Numbered from the stretch's first letter, positions 49,701 through 58,736 are shown. The stretch is 64,000 bases of DNA from Sphingomonas sp. A2-49 (GCF_025548555.1 NZ_JAJLPA010000009.1:1-64000), one strand, 5' to 3'. The notes: a model not told the origin generated them from the letters alone. Numbers and translations are program-made.

Positions 49701-51680
49701 GCGCACCAATCGAAGCTGCCCTTCCCGGCGAACATTGCGGCGATGGCGGCCACCGCTGCTGCACTGGTCGCGTCGGGGATCGCCGTCTTCGGTGGCGGCG
49801 GTGGCGGGGCGAAGGCGGCACCGGTCACCAACACCGGCACCGGGACGGTCCTGGGCGATAGCAAGGCGCAGAGCGAGAGCCTGAAGCGCTCGATCGATGC
49901 CCTGAAGGACGTCGACACCGCGACCAGCGTGTTCGCGCGCCAGATGGCAAGCTCGCTGCGCTCGATCGACAACCAGATCGGCGGCTTTGCGGCCGTCCTC
50001 GTCCGGTCGGGCAACATCGATGCGTCGGCCGGCACCACCGAGGGGTTCAAGACCAACGCGATCGGTTCGGTGCTGAAGGCGATCCCCGTGTTCGGCAACG
50101 CGCTCGCCTCGCTGTTCGGCACGAAGACGACGGTGATCGGCAGCGGCCTCTATGGCGGTGCGCAGTCGGTCGGCAGCATCCTGTCGGGCGGGTTCGACGC
50201 CTCGACCTATTCCGATGTCGAGAAAAAGAAGAAGCTCTTCGGCATCACCACCTCGACCAAGACCTCGACGCAATTCGCCGCAGCGGATGCCGGCCTCGAA
50301 AACCAGTTCACGCTCATCCTGCGCAGCTTCGCCACCGCGATCGGGCATGCCGCCGGCCCGCTCGGCGAGGCGACCGGCGCAGTCGAGGCGCGGCTCAACG
50401 GCTTCGTCGTCAACATCGGCAAGATCGACTTGAAGGGCCTGACCGGCACCGAGATCCAGGAAAAGCTGGAGGCGATCTTCGGCGCCGCGGCAGATGGCAT
50501 GGCCGAGGCGGCGTTCCCTGGAATCGCGCGGTTCCAGAAGGCGGGCGAAGGCACGTTCGAGACGCTGGTCCGCGTTGCATCCACGCTGGAGGCGGTGTCG
50601 TCGTCGCTCGACCTCGTCGGCACCAGCGCACGCGCCATGTCGATCGACGCCAAGCTCGGCCTTGCCGACCAGTTCGACACGATCGGCGATCTCACCAGCG
50701 CGGTCGATGCCTATTTCGGCGCCTATTACAGCGCGGCCGAGCAGTCGGCCGCCAAGACGGCACAGCTGTCCAAGGTGTTCGACAGCCTCGGTGCCGCCAT
50801 GCCGACGACGCTCGCAGGCTTCCGCGCGCTGGTGGAGGCGCAGGACCTGACGACGACGGCCGGCCAGGGCACCTATGCCGCGCTCCTGCGCCTCGCGCCG
50901 GCGTTCGCCGACCTGCAACAGGCGCTCGGCTCAACGCGCAGTGCCGCCGACATCGCGACCGAGCGGCAGGATCTGGAGCGAAAGCTGCTTGAGGTGAAGG
51001 GTGACACCGCCGCGATCCGCGCGCTCGACCTCGCCAAGCTCGATGCCAGCAACCGCGCGATCCAGGAGCAGATCTACGCGATCCAGGACGCGCAGGATGC
51101 CGCCAAGGCCGCCGACGAGCTTCGGCAGGCGTGGACCTCGGTCGGCGACAGCATCATGGACGAGGTCAAGCGCATCCGCGGCCTGACCGACCCGACTGGC
51201 GGCAATGGCTTTGCGACGCTCATGGGCCAGTTCAACGCCGCCAACGCCGCGGCGCGCGGAGGCGACATGGACGCCGCCAAGAGCCTGCCGGGCCTCAGCC
51301 AGGCGCTGCTCAGCGCGGCGGCCGACGCGGCGACCAGCCGGCAGGAACTGGCGCGCGTGCAGGCGCAGACCGCAGCCGCGCTGGAGGCGACCTATGGCGT
51401 CGTCGGCGCTCTCACCAAGGCGACGGCGACCGGCGCGACGCCGGCCGCGCAGGTCGCCGCGGCGGCCGACGCGCAGGGCACGTCGACCACCGCCACGCCG
51501 GCCGCTGACGCCGCGAGCGAGATTCGGGCGCTGAAGGCCGAGATCGTGCAGCTGCGCAGTGAAAATAATTCCGGTCACGCCGCGACCGCCGGCAACACCG
51601 GGCGCCTCGTCAAGCAGATTGACGCGGTGACTGACAGCGGAACGGCGCTGGTCGTGACGCAGCAGCAGGACGCCGCATGA
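46782..51680 (+). CDS. Tail tape measure protein
   Basis: A 1632-residue protein that sets tail length; by the lambda/TP901 rule of about 1.5 angstrom per residue this predicts a tail of roughly 240 nm. Long coiled coils run through residues 60-300, where a unit of about 40 residues (A-H-A-H-D-L-F-E-x-R-V-R-A-G-V-x-A-M-x-E-E) occurs three to four times. A conserved stretch ALQLPDITQGLLTGQKPMTV lies near 350, with hydrophobic helices around 400 and 930-1020 (MAATAAALVASGIAVFGGGG) that may insert in the host membrane. ATGA overlap with the following gene. Confidence 0.93.
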   Translation: MDTGSPDLGVDFVINFGDSFGGLKSLDDLIGTTSANAVREFQRIQASVSDGLNLSEASAQFKALGNTATRELRSVAQEAARAERTGEALVRQLERQNATYGKSRDEIRAMRVEEAALAAERTRNTDLAMRLRTEQELLVAAEMKTAAAAAAEAQAMRDAAHAHELFEARVRAGVVAMKEEEAALKSAALEIRARELREAAHAHDLFESRVRAGVEAMREEDAILKAASLAAHEQQLRSAAFAHDQFEAAARRGIVALREQEAAAARDAATLADLKAMLDPAATAQNRLNQELVEARRVMTAAGLSAEDMARAEGLLIDRANVAAQTHTTMAGAARKSGFALQTIALQLPDITQGLLTGQKPMTVFIQQGFQIVQVAQMAEGGLRGFGKEVAGLALRFAPLLVGLAAAGAGFALFARWVNEGVKSDQLTRNLGDITGGADATKQELFKLKDATVEWGDVSKALFEEVGKDVASQFVSDMKGMGKDVKQVLDDLTSYGRAALAGLYAGVAGTKAYLGAISSREGLQKLLTGDPTLLDRTYGEAYRKADTYLGKLGQRVKKGAIENARERNARTIGFNNEPKPKVDRHAESLARDAEAVEAQIRNLYKLADAYGVSGAAALIAEARVKAESTAIKKQADIEVAVAREIRLAVAERVKTAAQSTAGMIDQAAMQEQVNAAVAAGNVPAALANDFLQARLADLPLLAAIEAAKQSKDAKGFAEATAQLDKQRAARDRLTDAEREAQRQAELASGRDQLDYLREELRLVGATDMERIRALATIRATQEAQAKGRTGTAGKEWIDQQVEIAVAQQKLVEANDAFNASLSRTSELFDTIDQTAQRAAQGMADAFGHVGSTIGDVLTIMTGYYADQAALQRSHDEAIRKANGNQKAIAHENQVFAIQSASTQIDAFGSMASAAKGFFKEGSKGYKAMAAAEKVYRVAQLAMSIQAMVQNAAETFGFVAGSAARATAAGAEGVAHQSKLPFPANIAAMAATAAALVASGIAVFGGGGGGAKAAPVTNTGTGTVLGDSKAQSESLKRSIDALKDVDTATSVFARQMASSLRSIDNQIGGFAAVLVRSGNIDASAGTTEGFKTNAIGSVLKAIPVFGNALASLFGTKTTVIGSGLYGGAQSVGSILSGGFDASTYSDVEKKKKLFGITTSTKTSTQFAAADAGLENQFTLILRSFATAIGHAAGPLGEATGAVEARLNGFVVNIGKIDLKGLTGTEIQEKLEAIFGAAADGMAEAAFPGIARFQKAGEGTFETLVRVASTLEAVSSSLDLVGTSARAMSIDAKLGLADQFDTIGDLTSAVDAYFGAYYSAAEQSAAKTAQLSKVFDSLGAAMPTTLAGFRALVEAQDLTTTAGQGTYAALLRLAPAFADLQQALGSTRSAADIATERQDLERKLLEVKGDTAAIRALDLAKLDASNRAIQEQIYAIQDAQDAAKAADELRQAWTSVGDSIMDEVKRIRGLTDPTGGNGFATLMGQFNAANAAARGGDMDAAKSLPGLSQALLSAAADAATSRQELARVQAQTAAALEATYGVVGALTKATATGATPAAQVAAAADAQGTSTTATPAADAASEIRALKAEIVQLRSENNSGHAATAGNTGRLVKQIDAVTDSGTALVVTQQQDAA

Positions 51681-54600
51681 GGGTCGTAACGCAGGACGGC
51701 ACGATAGAGCTGGGCGCCGTCGAGGCGGCGCCGACCATCGGGATCACCGATTACAGCCGCCGGGTCACCGATGATTTCGGCGTGACGACGGTGGTGAAGC
51801 GCGGCTTCGCGCGTCGCATGTCGGTGCGCCTCGCCGTGCCGTTTGAGGATGTCGACGCGATCCAGCGCCAGCTCGCCGCCCTGCGAGCGACGCCGGCGCT
51901 GTGGATCGCGGACGACGACATCGCCAGCCTGTCGGTCACCGGTCTCTACAAGGACTTCGAGCTCGACCTCGCGGTCCCGCCGATCAGCTATTGCACGCTC
52001 ACGGTCGAGGGTATCGTCGAGGACGACGCGTTCGTCGACAGCGGGGTCGATCCGGCACCGACCGGGCGAGCCTCGTCGCTGCTGATGCTACAGCCGATCG
52101 CGGTCACCGATGCCGTCCTGTCGACGAGCAGCGTCGCCGAGGCGGACGCGCCCGAATGGTCGGTTGCCACGACCTATGCGGCCGGAACGCGTGTGATCAA
52201 GGCCGCGACGCATCGGATCTACGAGAGCCTTGCGGGCGCCAACGTCGGCAACGATCCGGCGGGCACGTCCGGCAAGTGGTTCGACGTCGGCCCGACCGGC
52301 CGCTGGGCGATGTTCGACCAGGCGCTCGGCTCGGTGACGACGTCGGCCTCGGCGATCGTGCTGACGCTCAAGCCGGGCCCCGCCGTCACCGGGCTCGCCG
52401 TGCTCGACACCAATGCCGCGACGGTCCGGGTTCAGGCGGGAAGCTACGACCGCACGCAGGCGGTGGTCGACGGCGCCGGCTCGGCGCTATTCCTTGACCT
52501 CGCGGCACCCGCCGGCGCGAACGTCACCGTCACGCTGACGCCGGCCGCCGCCACCGCGACGCCGCGCCCTTGGGACGACGGCGCGCGCTGGTCGGACTAT
52601 GCCAGCTGGCGCGACACGTTAGGCGCTGGCGATGGGACGGTGTCGGTCGGCACGCTGCTGATCGGCCGCCTGACCGGTCTGGGCGTCACCGAGGCATCGC
52701 CGACCGCCAGCATCACCGATTACAGCCGCAAGGTCGTCGACGACTTCGGCGAGGTGTCGATCGTGCCGCGTGCTTGGGCCAAGAAGATGGCGGCGAAGGC
52801 GCTGATCCGGACCGACGCCGTCGACCAGGTCGCCGGACGCATCGCCGCGGCGCGCGCGCTGCCGTCGCTGTGGCTGGGCGACGCCGGCCTCGACAGCCTG
52901 ACCGTCTACGGCTTCTTCCGCGACTTCTCCATCGAGATCGGGACGAGCGTCAGCAAGCTGTCGCTGTCGATCGAAGGACTCAGCACTGCGGGCAAGGTCG
53001 TGCCGATTGGCGGAGGCGCCGGCTCCGTCGACTGGCCGGATATCGGTGATCCTGCCGGTACCAAGCCGACCGACAACGCCGACAAGACCAGCGAGAACAC
53101 GTCGAAGGATACCGCCGCGGTCGGCGGCCGGCCGACGACGCAAGTCCTGTCCGAGTTCGACGCGATGAAGGCGCGTGCGCAGGCGATCGACAACGTCACG
53201 ATCCCGGCAATCAACAAGGCGGTGGCCGATGCCAACACGGCGATCGGCACCACCCGAGCCGCCGCGGATCAGGCGGTTGCGCTGGCCAACCAGCGCATCG
53301 ACGGCGCGCGCAGTGACCTGAACCAGGCGGTGCTCGATCTGGCGGCGGAGGTCACCCGTGCCAAGGGTGCCGACGAGCAGCTTTCGCAACGGATCGACAC
53401 CATCTCGGTCAGCGGTGGCTACGACGATACGCAGGTTCGCGCCCTGATCTCGACCGTCGATACGGCCCGCGCCGACGACAAGCGGGCGATCGGGCAGCGT
53501 GTCGACACAGTAGTCACCGATTATCAGAACCGCGACCAGGCAACGAACACCCGCATTACCACGACTGCAACGGGCCTGAGCGATGCGGACCGCGCGCTTG
53601 GCCAGCGGATCGATGCGGTCACCACCGACTATCGTGACCTGAACACCGCGACGAACACCCGCATCACGAGTAGCGTCACCGCGCTCTCTGACGCTGACCG
53701 GGCGATCGGCGAGCGGATCGATCAGCTCGTTGCGTCGGGCGGGGGCGGCAGTGAGGGCGTCGATACGGTCGCCCGGACCGAGATCGCCCGCGTCGAGACG
53801 GCGTCGATCGCTCGCGACGGCGCGATCGGGCAGCGCATCGACAGCGTTCAGAGCAGCTTCACCGCGGCCAAGGGTATCACGCCCAACGCCGATTTTAGCG
53901 CCGGTGAGGCCAACTGGTCGCAGGCTGGCTTCACCTTCCCCAGCTACGGGGCGGGACGCGTCGCGCAATCGGCTGCCGGGCAATATTGCCAGTTGGGAAT
54001 GACGGGCGGGGCCAAGGTGGTCGACACCGGCCGCGGCATGCGCCTCCATTGCGTCTTCACGGTCTATGGTCCTGCGCAGGTGACCTATGTCGGGCTGTCG
54101 ATGTACGACGCATCGGGCGCCTTCATCGGCAACAGCTACGTCGACAACGTCCACGGCATGCTGCCGGCAGGCACCTACACCGTCGACCAGCTGTACACCG
54201 GCCTCTGGCCCGCTACCGATGGCCTTCAGTTCCAGGTCGGCGGCAAGTTCATCCCCCGCGTCAACGTCGTGCGAGCGACGTTCCTCGCCAACTATCCCGA
54301 AGGCGCCGGGCCGTTCGCCGGCGGGTATGTGCAAGTCCACAGCTTCTGGCTGGAGGAAGTCGGCACGGCGCAGCTGACCGACGCTAGGGTCGCCGAGGTC
54401 GCGACGACGGCGGCCGGTGCCGCGCAAGCCGTCGCCAACCTGACGACCAGCGTGAACACCCGGTTCCAGGGCGTCGACCTGACGCTCGGCGGCTACGATC
54501 AGCGCATCACGACGCTCAGCAATGCCTCGCAGGGCTATGCCGGTCGTATCCAGACGCTGGAGGCCGTTGCGCAGGGCGGAGGCAACCTGGTGCCGAACAC

Positions 54601-55957
54601 GGCGCTGGCAACGCTGGACGGCTGGGCGCTGACGTTTAATGCGGGCGCGCTGGCGACGATGACGCTCAACCGCGCCGGCGAGCCGTACATGATTGGCGGG
54701 TACGAGAATAACCTCACGCTTTACCGGGCGCAGGCCGGCGACGGGCTCTGCGCCGAAGCGCAGTCGGCGCGGTTCGCCGTGCGGCCGGGCAGCTTCCTTC
54801 AGTTCTACGCCCTGACCTCGAACCACCGCAGTAACGTCTGGACGTCGCTGTTCTTCTATCGCGCGGACGGCTCGCTGGCCGGTTATGCCGGCGAGTTCAT
54901 GAGCCCCCGGATCAACGAGGGCGGCAAGAGCATTGCCGGGTGGGACCTGACCGGCTCGAAGTCGGTGCAGGTGCCTGCCGATGCGGTCGCGGCCGCCTTC
55001 GTCTTCCGGCTCTACAACGTCTCGGTCGATGGCTACGGTTGGATGTCGCGGCCATTCGTGACCGAGGTTCAGGCTGGCACCAACACGTGGGCGCCCTACG
55101 CGCCGGGCAACGATCGCACGGTGATCGGTGCGGTGTCCGCCCGCGTGACGGCAACCGAAAACACGCTGGCTGACCTGCCCAACCGCTACGCCGCAGCCTC
55201 GCGCACAGCCGCGCTGGAAGCGCAGGTCAATTTTGCTGCGGACAGTGGACTACAGCGCGCAGTCAATGCCCGGATTGAGGATCGTGCGGCGGCCATCGCC
55301 GATGCCAAGGCAGGCGCGGTCGCACAGACGGTCACCGAGCTGACGTCAGAGTACCGCGGCACTAAGGCAACCGTGCAGCAGCAAGCCGGCACGATCGTCG
55401 ATCTGCAAGGCCGGGCGTCGGCCTATGTGCGGTTCCTGGCGACGGCGGGCAACGGCCGCGCGCAGCTGACACTGAGCGCCGATGCGAACGGCGGTGGCGG
55501 CGCAGACCTGATCGGCGACCTCAGCATCAGCGGTAATCTGCTGGTCGGCGGCTCGGTCATCACCGACAAGATCGCCCAGAATGGCATTACCAACACCGTC
55601 GCGATCAGCGGGATGAGTCAGTTTAACATTCCGGCAGGTGAGGTCGGCGAAAGCGCTCGACTGTCGATCGCCAGCAACGGCGGCACCATGAAAGTGGACG
55701 TTCAGTCGGACGGCAACCGCAACAGCGGAGCGGGCATCATGAAGGTGCAGCTGTTCGCCGCCTATAGCGGTGGCGAGGTGGCCCTGTCGCGACAGGTCGC
55801 GTTTTCGCCGTCGAATACGGCGGTCCCGGTGAGCCTGTTTCAAATCACCGGGTTCCCGGCCGGGACCGCCGTACAGTTCTTCCTCCGCTTCAGCGTCCCC
55901 AGCGGGGCGTGGAGCTATTCGGACGCCGCGATCGCCGTGACCGAGTTCAAGCGCTGA
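51677..55957 (+). CDS. Large tail tip / central fibre protein
   Basis: A 1426-residue protein directly after the tape measure. The N-terminal third has a duplicated domain: I-T-D-Y-S-R-R-V-T-D-D-F-G near residue 24 and I-T-D-Y-S-R-K-V-V-D-D-F-G near 345, each followed by A-K/R-R-M and a SLSVTGLYKDF / SLTVYGFFRDF strand. A carbohydrate-type module (EWSVATTYAAGTRVIKAATH) lies between. Residues 500-700 are helical repeats (AIGQRID-TVVTDY, ALGQRID-AVTTDY). The end carries a DUF1983-like fibre segment and a beta domain. It appears to merge distal-tail, hub and fibre functions. Confidence 0.82.
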   Translation: MRVVTQDGTIELGAVEAAPTIGITDYSRRVTDDFGVTTVVKRGFARRMSVRLAVPFEDVDAIQRQLAALRATPALWIADDDIASLSVTGLYKDFELDLAVPPISYCTLTVEGIVEDDAFVDSGVDPAPTGRASSLLMLQPIAVTDAVLSTSSVAEADAPEWSVATTYAAGTRVIKAATHRIYESLAGANVGNDPAGTSGKWFDVGPTGRWAMFDQALGSVTTSASAIVLTLKPGPAVTGLAVLDTNAATVRVQAGSYDRTQAVVDGAGSALFLDLAAPAGANVTVTLTPAAATATPRPWDDGARWSDYASWRDTLGAGDGTVSVGTLLIGRLTGLGVTEASPTASITDYSRKVVDDFGEVSIVPRAWAKKMAAKALIRTDAVDQVAGRIAAARALPSLWLGDAGLDSLTVYGFFRDFSIEIGTSVSKLSLSIEGLSTAGKVVPIGGGAGSVDWPDIGDPAGTKPTDNADKTSENTSKDTAAVGGRPTTQVLSEFDAMKARAQAIDNVTIPAINKAVADANTAIGTTRAAADQAVALANQRIDGARSDLNQAVLDLAAEVTRAKGADEQLSQRIDTISVSGGYDDTQVRALISTVDTARADDKRAIGQRVDTVVTDYQNRDQATNTRITTTATGLSDADRALGQRIDAVTTDYRDLNTATNTRITSSVTALSDADRAIGERIDQLVASGGGGSEGVDTVARTEIARVETASIARDGAIGQRIDSVQSSFTAAKGITPNADFSAGEANWSQAGFTFPSYGAGRVAQSAAGQYCQLGMTGGAKVVDTGRGMRLHCVFTVYGPAQVTYVGLSMYDASGAFIGNSYVDNVHGMLPAGTYTVDQLYTGLWPATDGLQFQVGGKFIPRVNVVRATFLANYPEGAGPFAGGYVQVHSFWLEEVGTAQLTDARVAEVATTAAGAAQAVANLTTSVNTRFQGVDLTLGGYDQRITTLSNASQGYAGRIQTLEAVAQGGGNLVPNTALATLDGWALTFNAGALATMTLNRAGEPYMIGGYENNLTLYRAQAGDGLCAEAQSARFAVRPGSFLQFYALTSNHRSNVWTSLFFYRADGSLAGYAGEFMSPRINEGGKSIAGWDLTGSKSVQVPADAVAAAFVFRLYNVSVDGYGWMSRPFVTEVQAGTNTWAPYAPGNDRTVIGAVSARVTATENTLADLPNRYAAASRTAALEAQVNFAADSGLQRAVNARIEDRAAAIADAKAGAVAQTVTELTSEYRGTKATVQQQAGTIVDLQGRASAYVRFLATAGNGRAQLTLSADANGGGGADLIGDLSISGNLLVGGSVITDKIAQNGITNTVAISGMSQFNIPAGEVGESARLSIASNGGTMKVDVQSDGNRNSGAGIMKVQLFAAYSGGEVALSRQVAFSPSNTAVPVSLFQITGFPAGTAVQFFLRFSVPSGAWSYSDAAIAVTEFKR

Positions 55958-55974
55958 TCTCCCAAGGGGGCCTT

Positions 55975-56487
55975 ATGGAATATTGGATCGTTTACGACCT
56001 CGCCTCTGGCGAGCAGCGCTGGCGCGGCAGCGGCACGCCCGGAACCGCCGCGCAACAGGAATTGGGCGATGGTCTCGGCATGGTGCTGGTGCCGGCGGCA
56101 GCCGTTCGCGGCTCTACCGTCGACCTCGACATCGTGCGCGCAGCAAGTGCAGCGCGGATCGATGCCGAAGCCGAAGCGATCCGCCAGCGGTTCATCACGG
56201 CGCTGCCCGGTCAGATTGGTGCGTACCTGCTGAAGGCGAACGCGGCGCGGCGGTGGCTCGCGGACAATTCGGCGCCGACCTGGATGCTTCAGCCAGAGGC
56301 GACCAGCCGTCGCATGTCCCTTGAAGCGCTCTGCGCGGAGGTCTTGCAGCGGGAAGCGGATTGGGAGCGCGCCGCGGGCGCAATCGAGGGGCTGCGGCTG
56401 GGAGCGAAAGACGCCGTCGAGGTTGCGGACAGCATCGGCGCGATCGTAATTGCCGCCACCGTTGATTGGGCGGCGCTCGGTGGTTGA
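55975..56487 (+). CDS. Hypothetical protein following tail fibre (170 aa)
   Basis: A 170-residue protein starting MEYWIVYDLASGEQRWRGSG with a long helical middle (ARIDAEAEAIRQRFITALPG). Ribosome site AAGGGGG. The position right behind the fibre, and the general look of a short beta head plus helices, resembles fibre-assembly or fibre-cap proteins; no motif proves it. Confidence 0.6.
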   Translation: MEYWIVYDLASGEQRWRGSGTPGTAAQQELGDGLGMVLVPAAAVRGSTVDLDIVRAASAARIDAEAEAIRQRFITALPGQIGAYLLKANAARRWLADNSAPTWMLQPEATSRRMSLEALCAEVLQREADWERAAGAIEGLRLGAKDAVEVADSIGAIVIAATVDWAALGG

Positions 56488-56764
56488 GCGCTTCTGGCTT
56501 GGCCTGCGCCAGCTGCTCGTGGCGATCGATCAGTTGATTTACATCATTATCGCTGTTCCGATCTACGTCGTCGCAGGCGGTCCCACGCCGTCGGCCGACG
56601 AGACGATATCGAGCCGCGTCGGCCGGGCAGCCATCAAAGGGCACCGCTGGGGGCTGGCGCTTGAAGCCGTCATAGACCGACTGTTCGTGCTGTTGGGCGC
56701 CGCACCCGGCCACTGCCGTCGCAACGTCGAAACCGCCTTCCTCGGCTGCGCGCCCCGACCATGA
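56480..56764 (+). CDS. Small conserved-looking phage protein with hydrophobic helix
   Basis: A 94-residue protein, start GTG 56480 overlapping the upstream stop by 8 nt. One hydrophobic segment (AIDQLIYIIIAVPIYVVAGG) is followed by P-S-A-D-E-T-I-S-S-R-V-G and G-H-C-R-R, a pattern I recall from small proteins near lysis genes in alphaproteobacterial phages. No function is known to me; a spanin or holin helper is possible. ATGA overlap with the next gene. Confidence 0.6.
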   Translation: MVERFWLGLRQLLVAIDQLIYIIIAVPIYVVAGGPTPSADETISSRVGRAAIKGHRWGLALEAVIDRLFVLLGAAPGHCRRNVETAFLGCAPRP

Positions 56765-57309
56765 AGGACAGCATCATGAGCAACACCAGCTTCGCCGCCC
56801 AGGCGGTGGCGCATGGGCCGCAGACGATCGCGCAGCCCAGTTTCAACGGCATGGGATGGCTTGTCGTCATCAATCTCGCCTGCATGACGATCGCCACCAT
56901 GGTCGGCGTCATGGTGCTGGTGAAGCTGATTGGAGACTGGTTGAAGCATCGGCGCGAAGATACTTGGCTGTCGCCGGCCGGCATCTACCGGACGCTAGGC
57001 ATCCTGTTTGCGGCCGGCATCACTATCCGATGCGGCGCGGAGGCGCTGACGCTCTGGGGCTGGGATCCACGCGATCCCGTCGCCACGGGCACCTACAACA
57101 CGGTCAAACGACTGTTCGACCCCTTCGCGGTCGCATGCGGCTTATCCGGGCTGCTGCTCTACATCTGTTCGGAGCCCGGCATGGTCGAGCAGCAGCGCAA
57201 GGTGCCGTTCCCTGTCGATATGTGGCTCGCATGGCCGATGGTGAAGCGCATGCTTCAGCTGGGATTGCTGACGTTCGTCGCCGCGATCGGCGTGGTGTCG
57301 ACGCGATGA
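56761..57309 (+). CDS. Phage membrane protein, about four TM segments
   Basis: A 182-residue integral membrane protein. Hydrophobic stretches: 31-55 (LVVINLACMTIATMVGVMVL), 78-95 (LGILFAAGITI), 125-140 (ACGLSGLLLYICS) and 165-180 (LGLLTFVAAIGVVS). Unknown family. Its place between tail and endolysin genes, and coupling to a second membrane protein, suggest a lysis role. Confidence 0.65.
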   Translation: MKDSIMSNTSFAAQAVAHGPQTIAQPSFNGMGWLVVINLACMTIATMVGVMVLVKLIGDWLKHRREDTWLSPAGIYRTLGILFAAGITIRCGAEALTLWGWDPRDPVATGTYNTVKRLFDPFAVACGLSGLLLYICSEPGMVEQQRKVPFPVDMWLAWPMVKRMLQLGLLTFVAAIGVVSTR

Positions 57310-57740
57310 TTGGCACCGGGGGCATCTATAAAGGGGGCGTCACGATGGCGGCAATACTACCGGTCGCCGCTGCTGCAATGGTGCAGAAGGGCGCGACCGT
57401 TGCGACCTCGCAGCCGGTCGTCTGGCATTTCCTCGGCTTCCCGTTCGAGGCTGCATGCATGATCGCTGCGCTGTTCGGGTGTTTTGCCGCGCGACTCTGG
57501 ATCGGGGCGGCGCAGGCTGTGCGCAAAGAGCACCGCTGGACGCTCGACATACCGGTAACGGGCATGGCGCTTGCGGTGTCTGCGGCACTGATTGTGTCGC
57601 AGCGGCCCGAGCCGCTCGGCGCGCTGCTCTACGGTGCCGCCCTCGGCATACTGGGCGAGGGCATTTTCAAGATCGCCGAGCGCTACCTGCAAAAGGCGGG
57701 GACCGTGTTCGGCATCGATGTCGACAAGGCCGACACATAA
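57306..57740 (+). CDS. Holin-like membrane protein
   Basis: A 144-residue membrane protein with about three hydrophobic segments: 40-68 (FEAACMIAALFGCFAARLWI), 82-98 (GMALAVSAALIVS) and 105-125 (LGALLYGAALGILGEGIFKI), plus a hydrophobic N-terminus. Start ATG 57306 overlaps the preceding stop as ATGA; ATG 57345, behind AAAGGGGGC, is an alternative and would give the dual-start layout seen in some holins. The endolysin gene follows after the hairpin-rich gap. Confidence 0.6.
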   Translation: MIGTGGIYKGGVTMAAILPVAAAAMVQKGATVATSQPVVWHFLGFPFEAACMIAALFGCFAARLWIGAAQAVRKEHRWTLDIPVTGMALAVSAALIVSQRPEPLGALLYGAALGILGEGIFKIAERYLQKAGTVFGIDVDKADT

Positions 57741-58037
57741 TTGCCGCGGCAACAACGCCGGTCAGGTGTTCACGCCCGACCGGCGTTGGATCGCGTGCAG
57801 GTGGCATCGCGATCTGTAGTTCAAATCACACGTTGGCTGATCGAAATCAACCAGTGTGATTGTCGTAAATCGAAACGATGCGCCCCGCCGATAACGGTTG
57901 GCAATGAGATCGGCGGGGCGCTGGCCACGTACTGGGCCGGTGTAAACCCGTAGCCATAACACGACCGCCAATTGGCAGCCGTCGTCTCAACTAAACGACG
58001 CCGATTAACGGCCCGTGACAGTCCAAAGGATTTCAGC
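57741..58037 (+). other. Hairpin-rich noncoding gap before the endolysin
   Basis: About 297 bp without an ORF. Seen in order: palindrome TTGCCGCGGCAA (57741-57752); stem CAACGCCGGTC/GACCGGCGTTG (57753-57763, 57778-57788); stem AATCACAC/GTGTGATT (57824-57831, 57854-57861); 13-bp perfect stem GCGCCCCGCCGAT/ATCGGCGGGGCGC (57880-57892, 57909-57921); stem CGTCGT/ACGACG near 57979-57999. No U-run follows any of them. It could be a structured untranslated RNA, a processing site or a small RNA gene. Confidence 0.55.
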
Positions 58038-58547
58038 ATGGCAAAAGAACCAGCGTGGCTGCTCGCCGCGCGGGCGAAGCTCGGCACGCGTGAAGCAGCC
58101 GGCGCCGCCAACAATCCGACGATCCTCGGCTGGGCCGCGCGCCTCGGCGCGAAGGTGCTCGGCATGGTCTACAACGCCGACAGCGTGCCATGGTGCGGCT
58201 TGTTCGTGGCGGCGTGCGTCACGGAGGCCGGTCTGACCCCGCCCTCCATCGCCGTGCGCGCGAAGAGCTGGGCGACCTGGGGGCAGAACCTCCGCGCGGA
58301 TCGCCTGTCGCCGGGCGCGATCCTCGTCTTCGAACGTCCGGGCGGCGGCCACGTCGGCTTGTACGTCGGCGAGGACGACCGCGCCTACCACGTCCTTGGC
58401 GGCAATCAGGGCGACCGGGTCAGTGTCACCCGCATCGAAAAGGCGCGCTGTGTCGCGCGTCGCTGGCCAGCCGGCCGCCCCGTCATTCTCGGCCCGGTCA
58501 GAATGACGGCCATCGCCGGCGTCCCCCTCTCTCGCAACGAAGCCTGA
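58038..58547 (+). CDS. Endolysin, CHAP/NlpC-like peptidase (TIGR02594-like)
   Basis: A 169-residue cell-wall hydrolase. The N-terminus PAWLLAARAKLGTREAAGAA and the pattern V-P-W-C-G-L-F-V-A-A-C (catalytic Cys near 56) with G-G-G-H-V-G-L-Y-V-G (catalytic His near 107) and YHVLGGNQGDRVSVTRI mark the TIGR02594 group of CHAP-type peptidases. No signal peptide, so release would depend on the holin-like membrane proteins upstream. AAAGGA ribosome site. Confidence 0.85.
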   Translation: MAKEPAWLLAARAKLGTREAAGAANNPTILGWAARLGAKVLGMVYNADSVPWCGLFVAACVTEAGLTPPSIAVRAKSWATWGQNLRADRLSPGAILVFERPGGGHVGLYVGEDDRAYHVLGGNQGDRVSVTRIEKARCVARRWPAGRPVILGPVRMTAIAGVPLSRNEA

Positions 58548-58575
58548 CCGCTCCGGTCAGCAAAGGAGAATGCAC

Positions 58576-58710
58576 ATGAACATCGGCAAGCTGCTCGGCG
58601 CCGCGATCAAGGTCGCGAAGGCCAATCCCACCCTCGTCATCAGCGCCGTCTCGGCGATCGGCCCCGTCGTGAAGGCGGTGAAGGCCGAGATCAAGAAGCC
58701 CAAGGCCTGA
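58576..58710 (+). CDS. Small amphipathic protein (44 aa)
   Basis: A 44-residue protein, MNIGKLLGAAIKVAKANPTL followed by VISAVSAIGPVVKAVKAEIK. It is cationic (Lys-rich), and the centre is hydrophobic. AAAGGAG stands 7 nt before ATG 58576 (an ATG two codons earlier is too close). Too short for usual gene finding, but the ribosome site and fit between endolysin and spike-base gene support it. Possible membrane-active lysis factor. Confidence 0.6.
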   Translation: MNIGKLLGAAIKVAKANPTLVISAVSAIGPVVKAVKAEIKKPKA

Positions 58711-58736
58711 CCCCCAGCTGAAGAGAGGAACGAGAG

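Noticed and set aside
46236..50918. A 1560-codon open frame on the minus strand opposite the tape measure gene
   Set aside because: It is the complement of a GC-rich, Ala/Arg-rich coding sequence; the composition is Arg/Gly/His-rich with no domain, while the plus-strand frame has clear tape-measure features.
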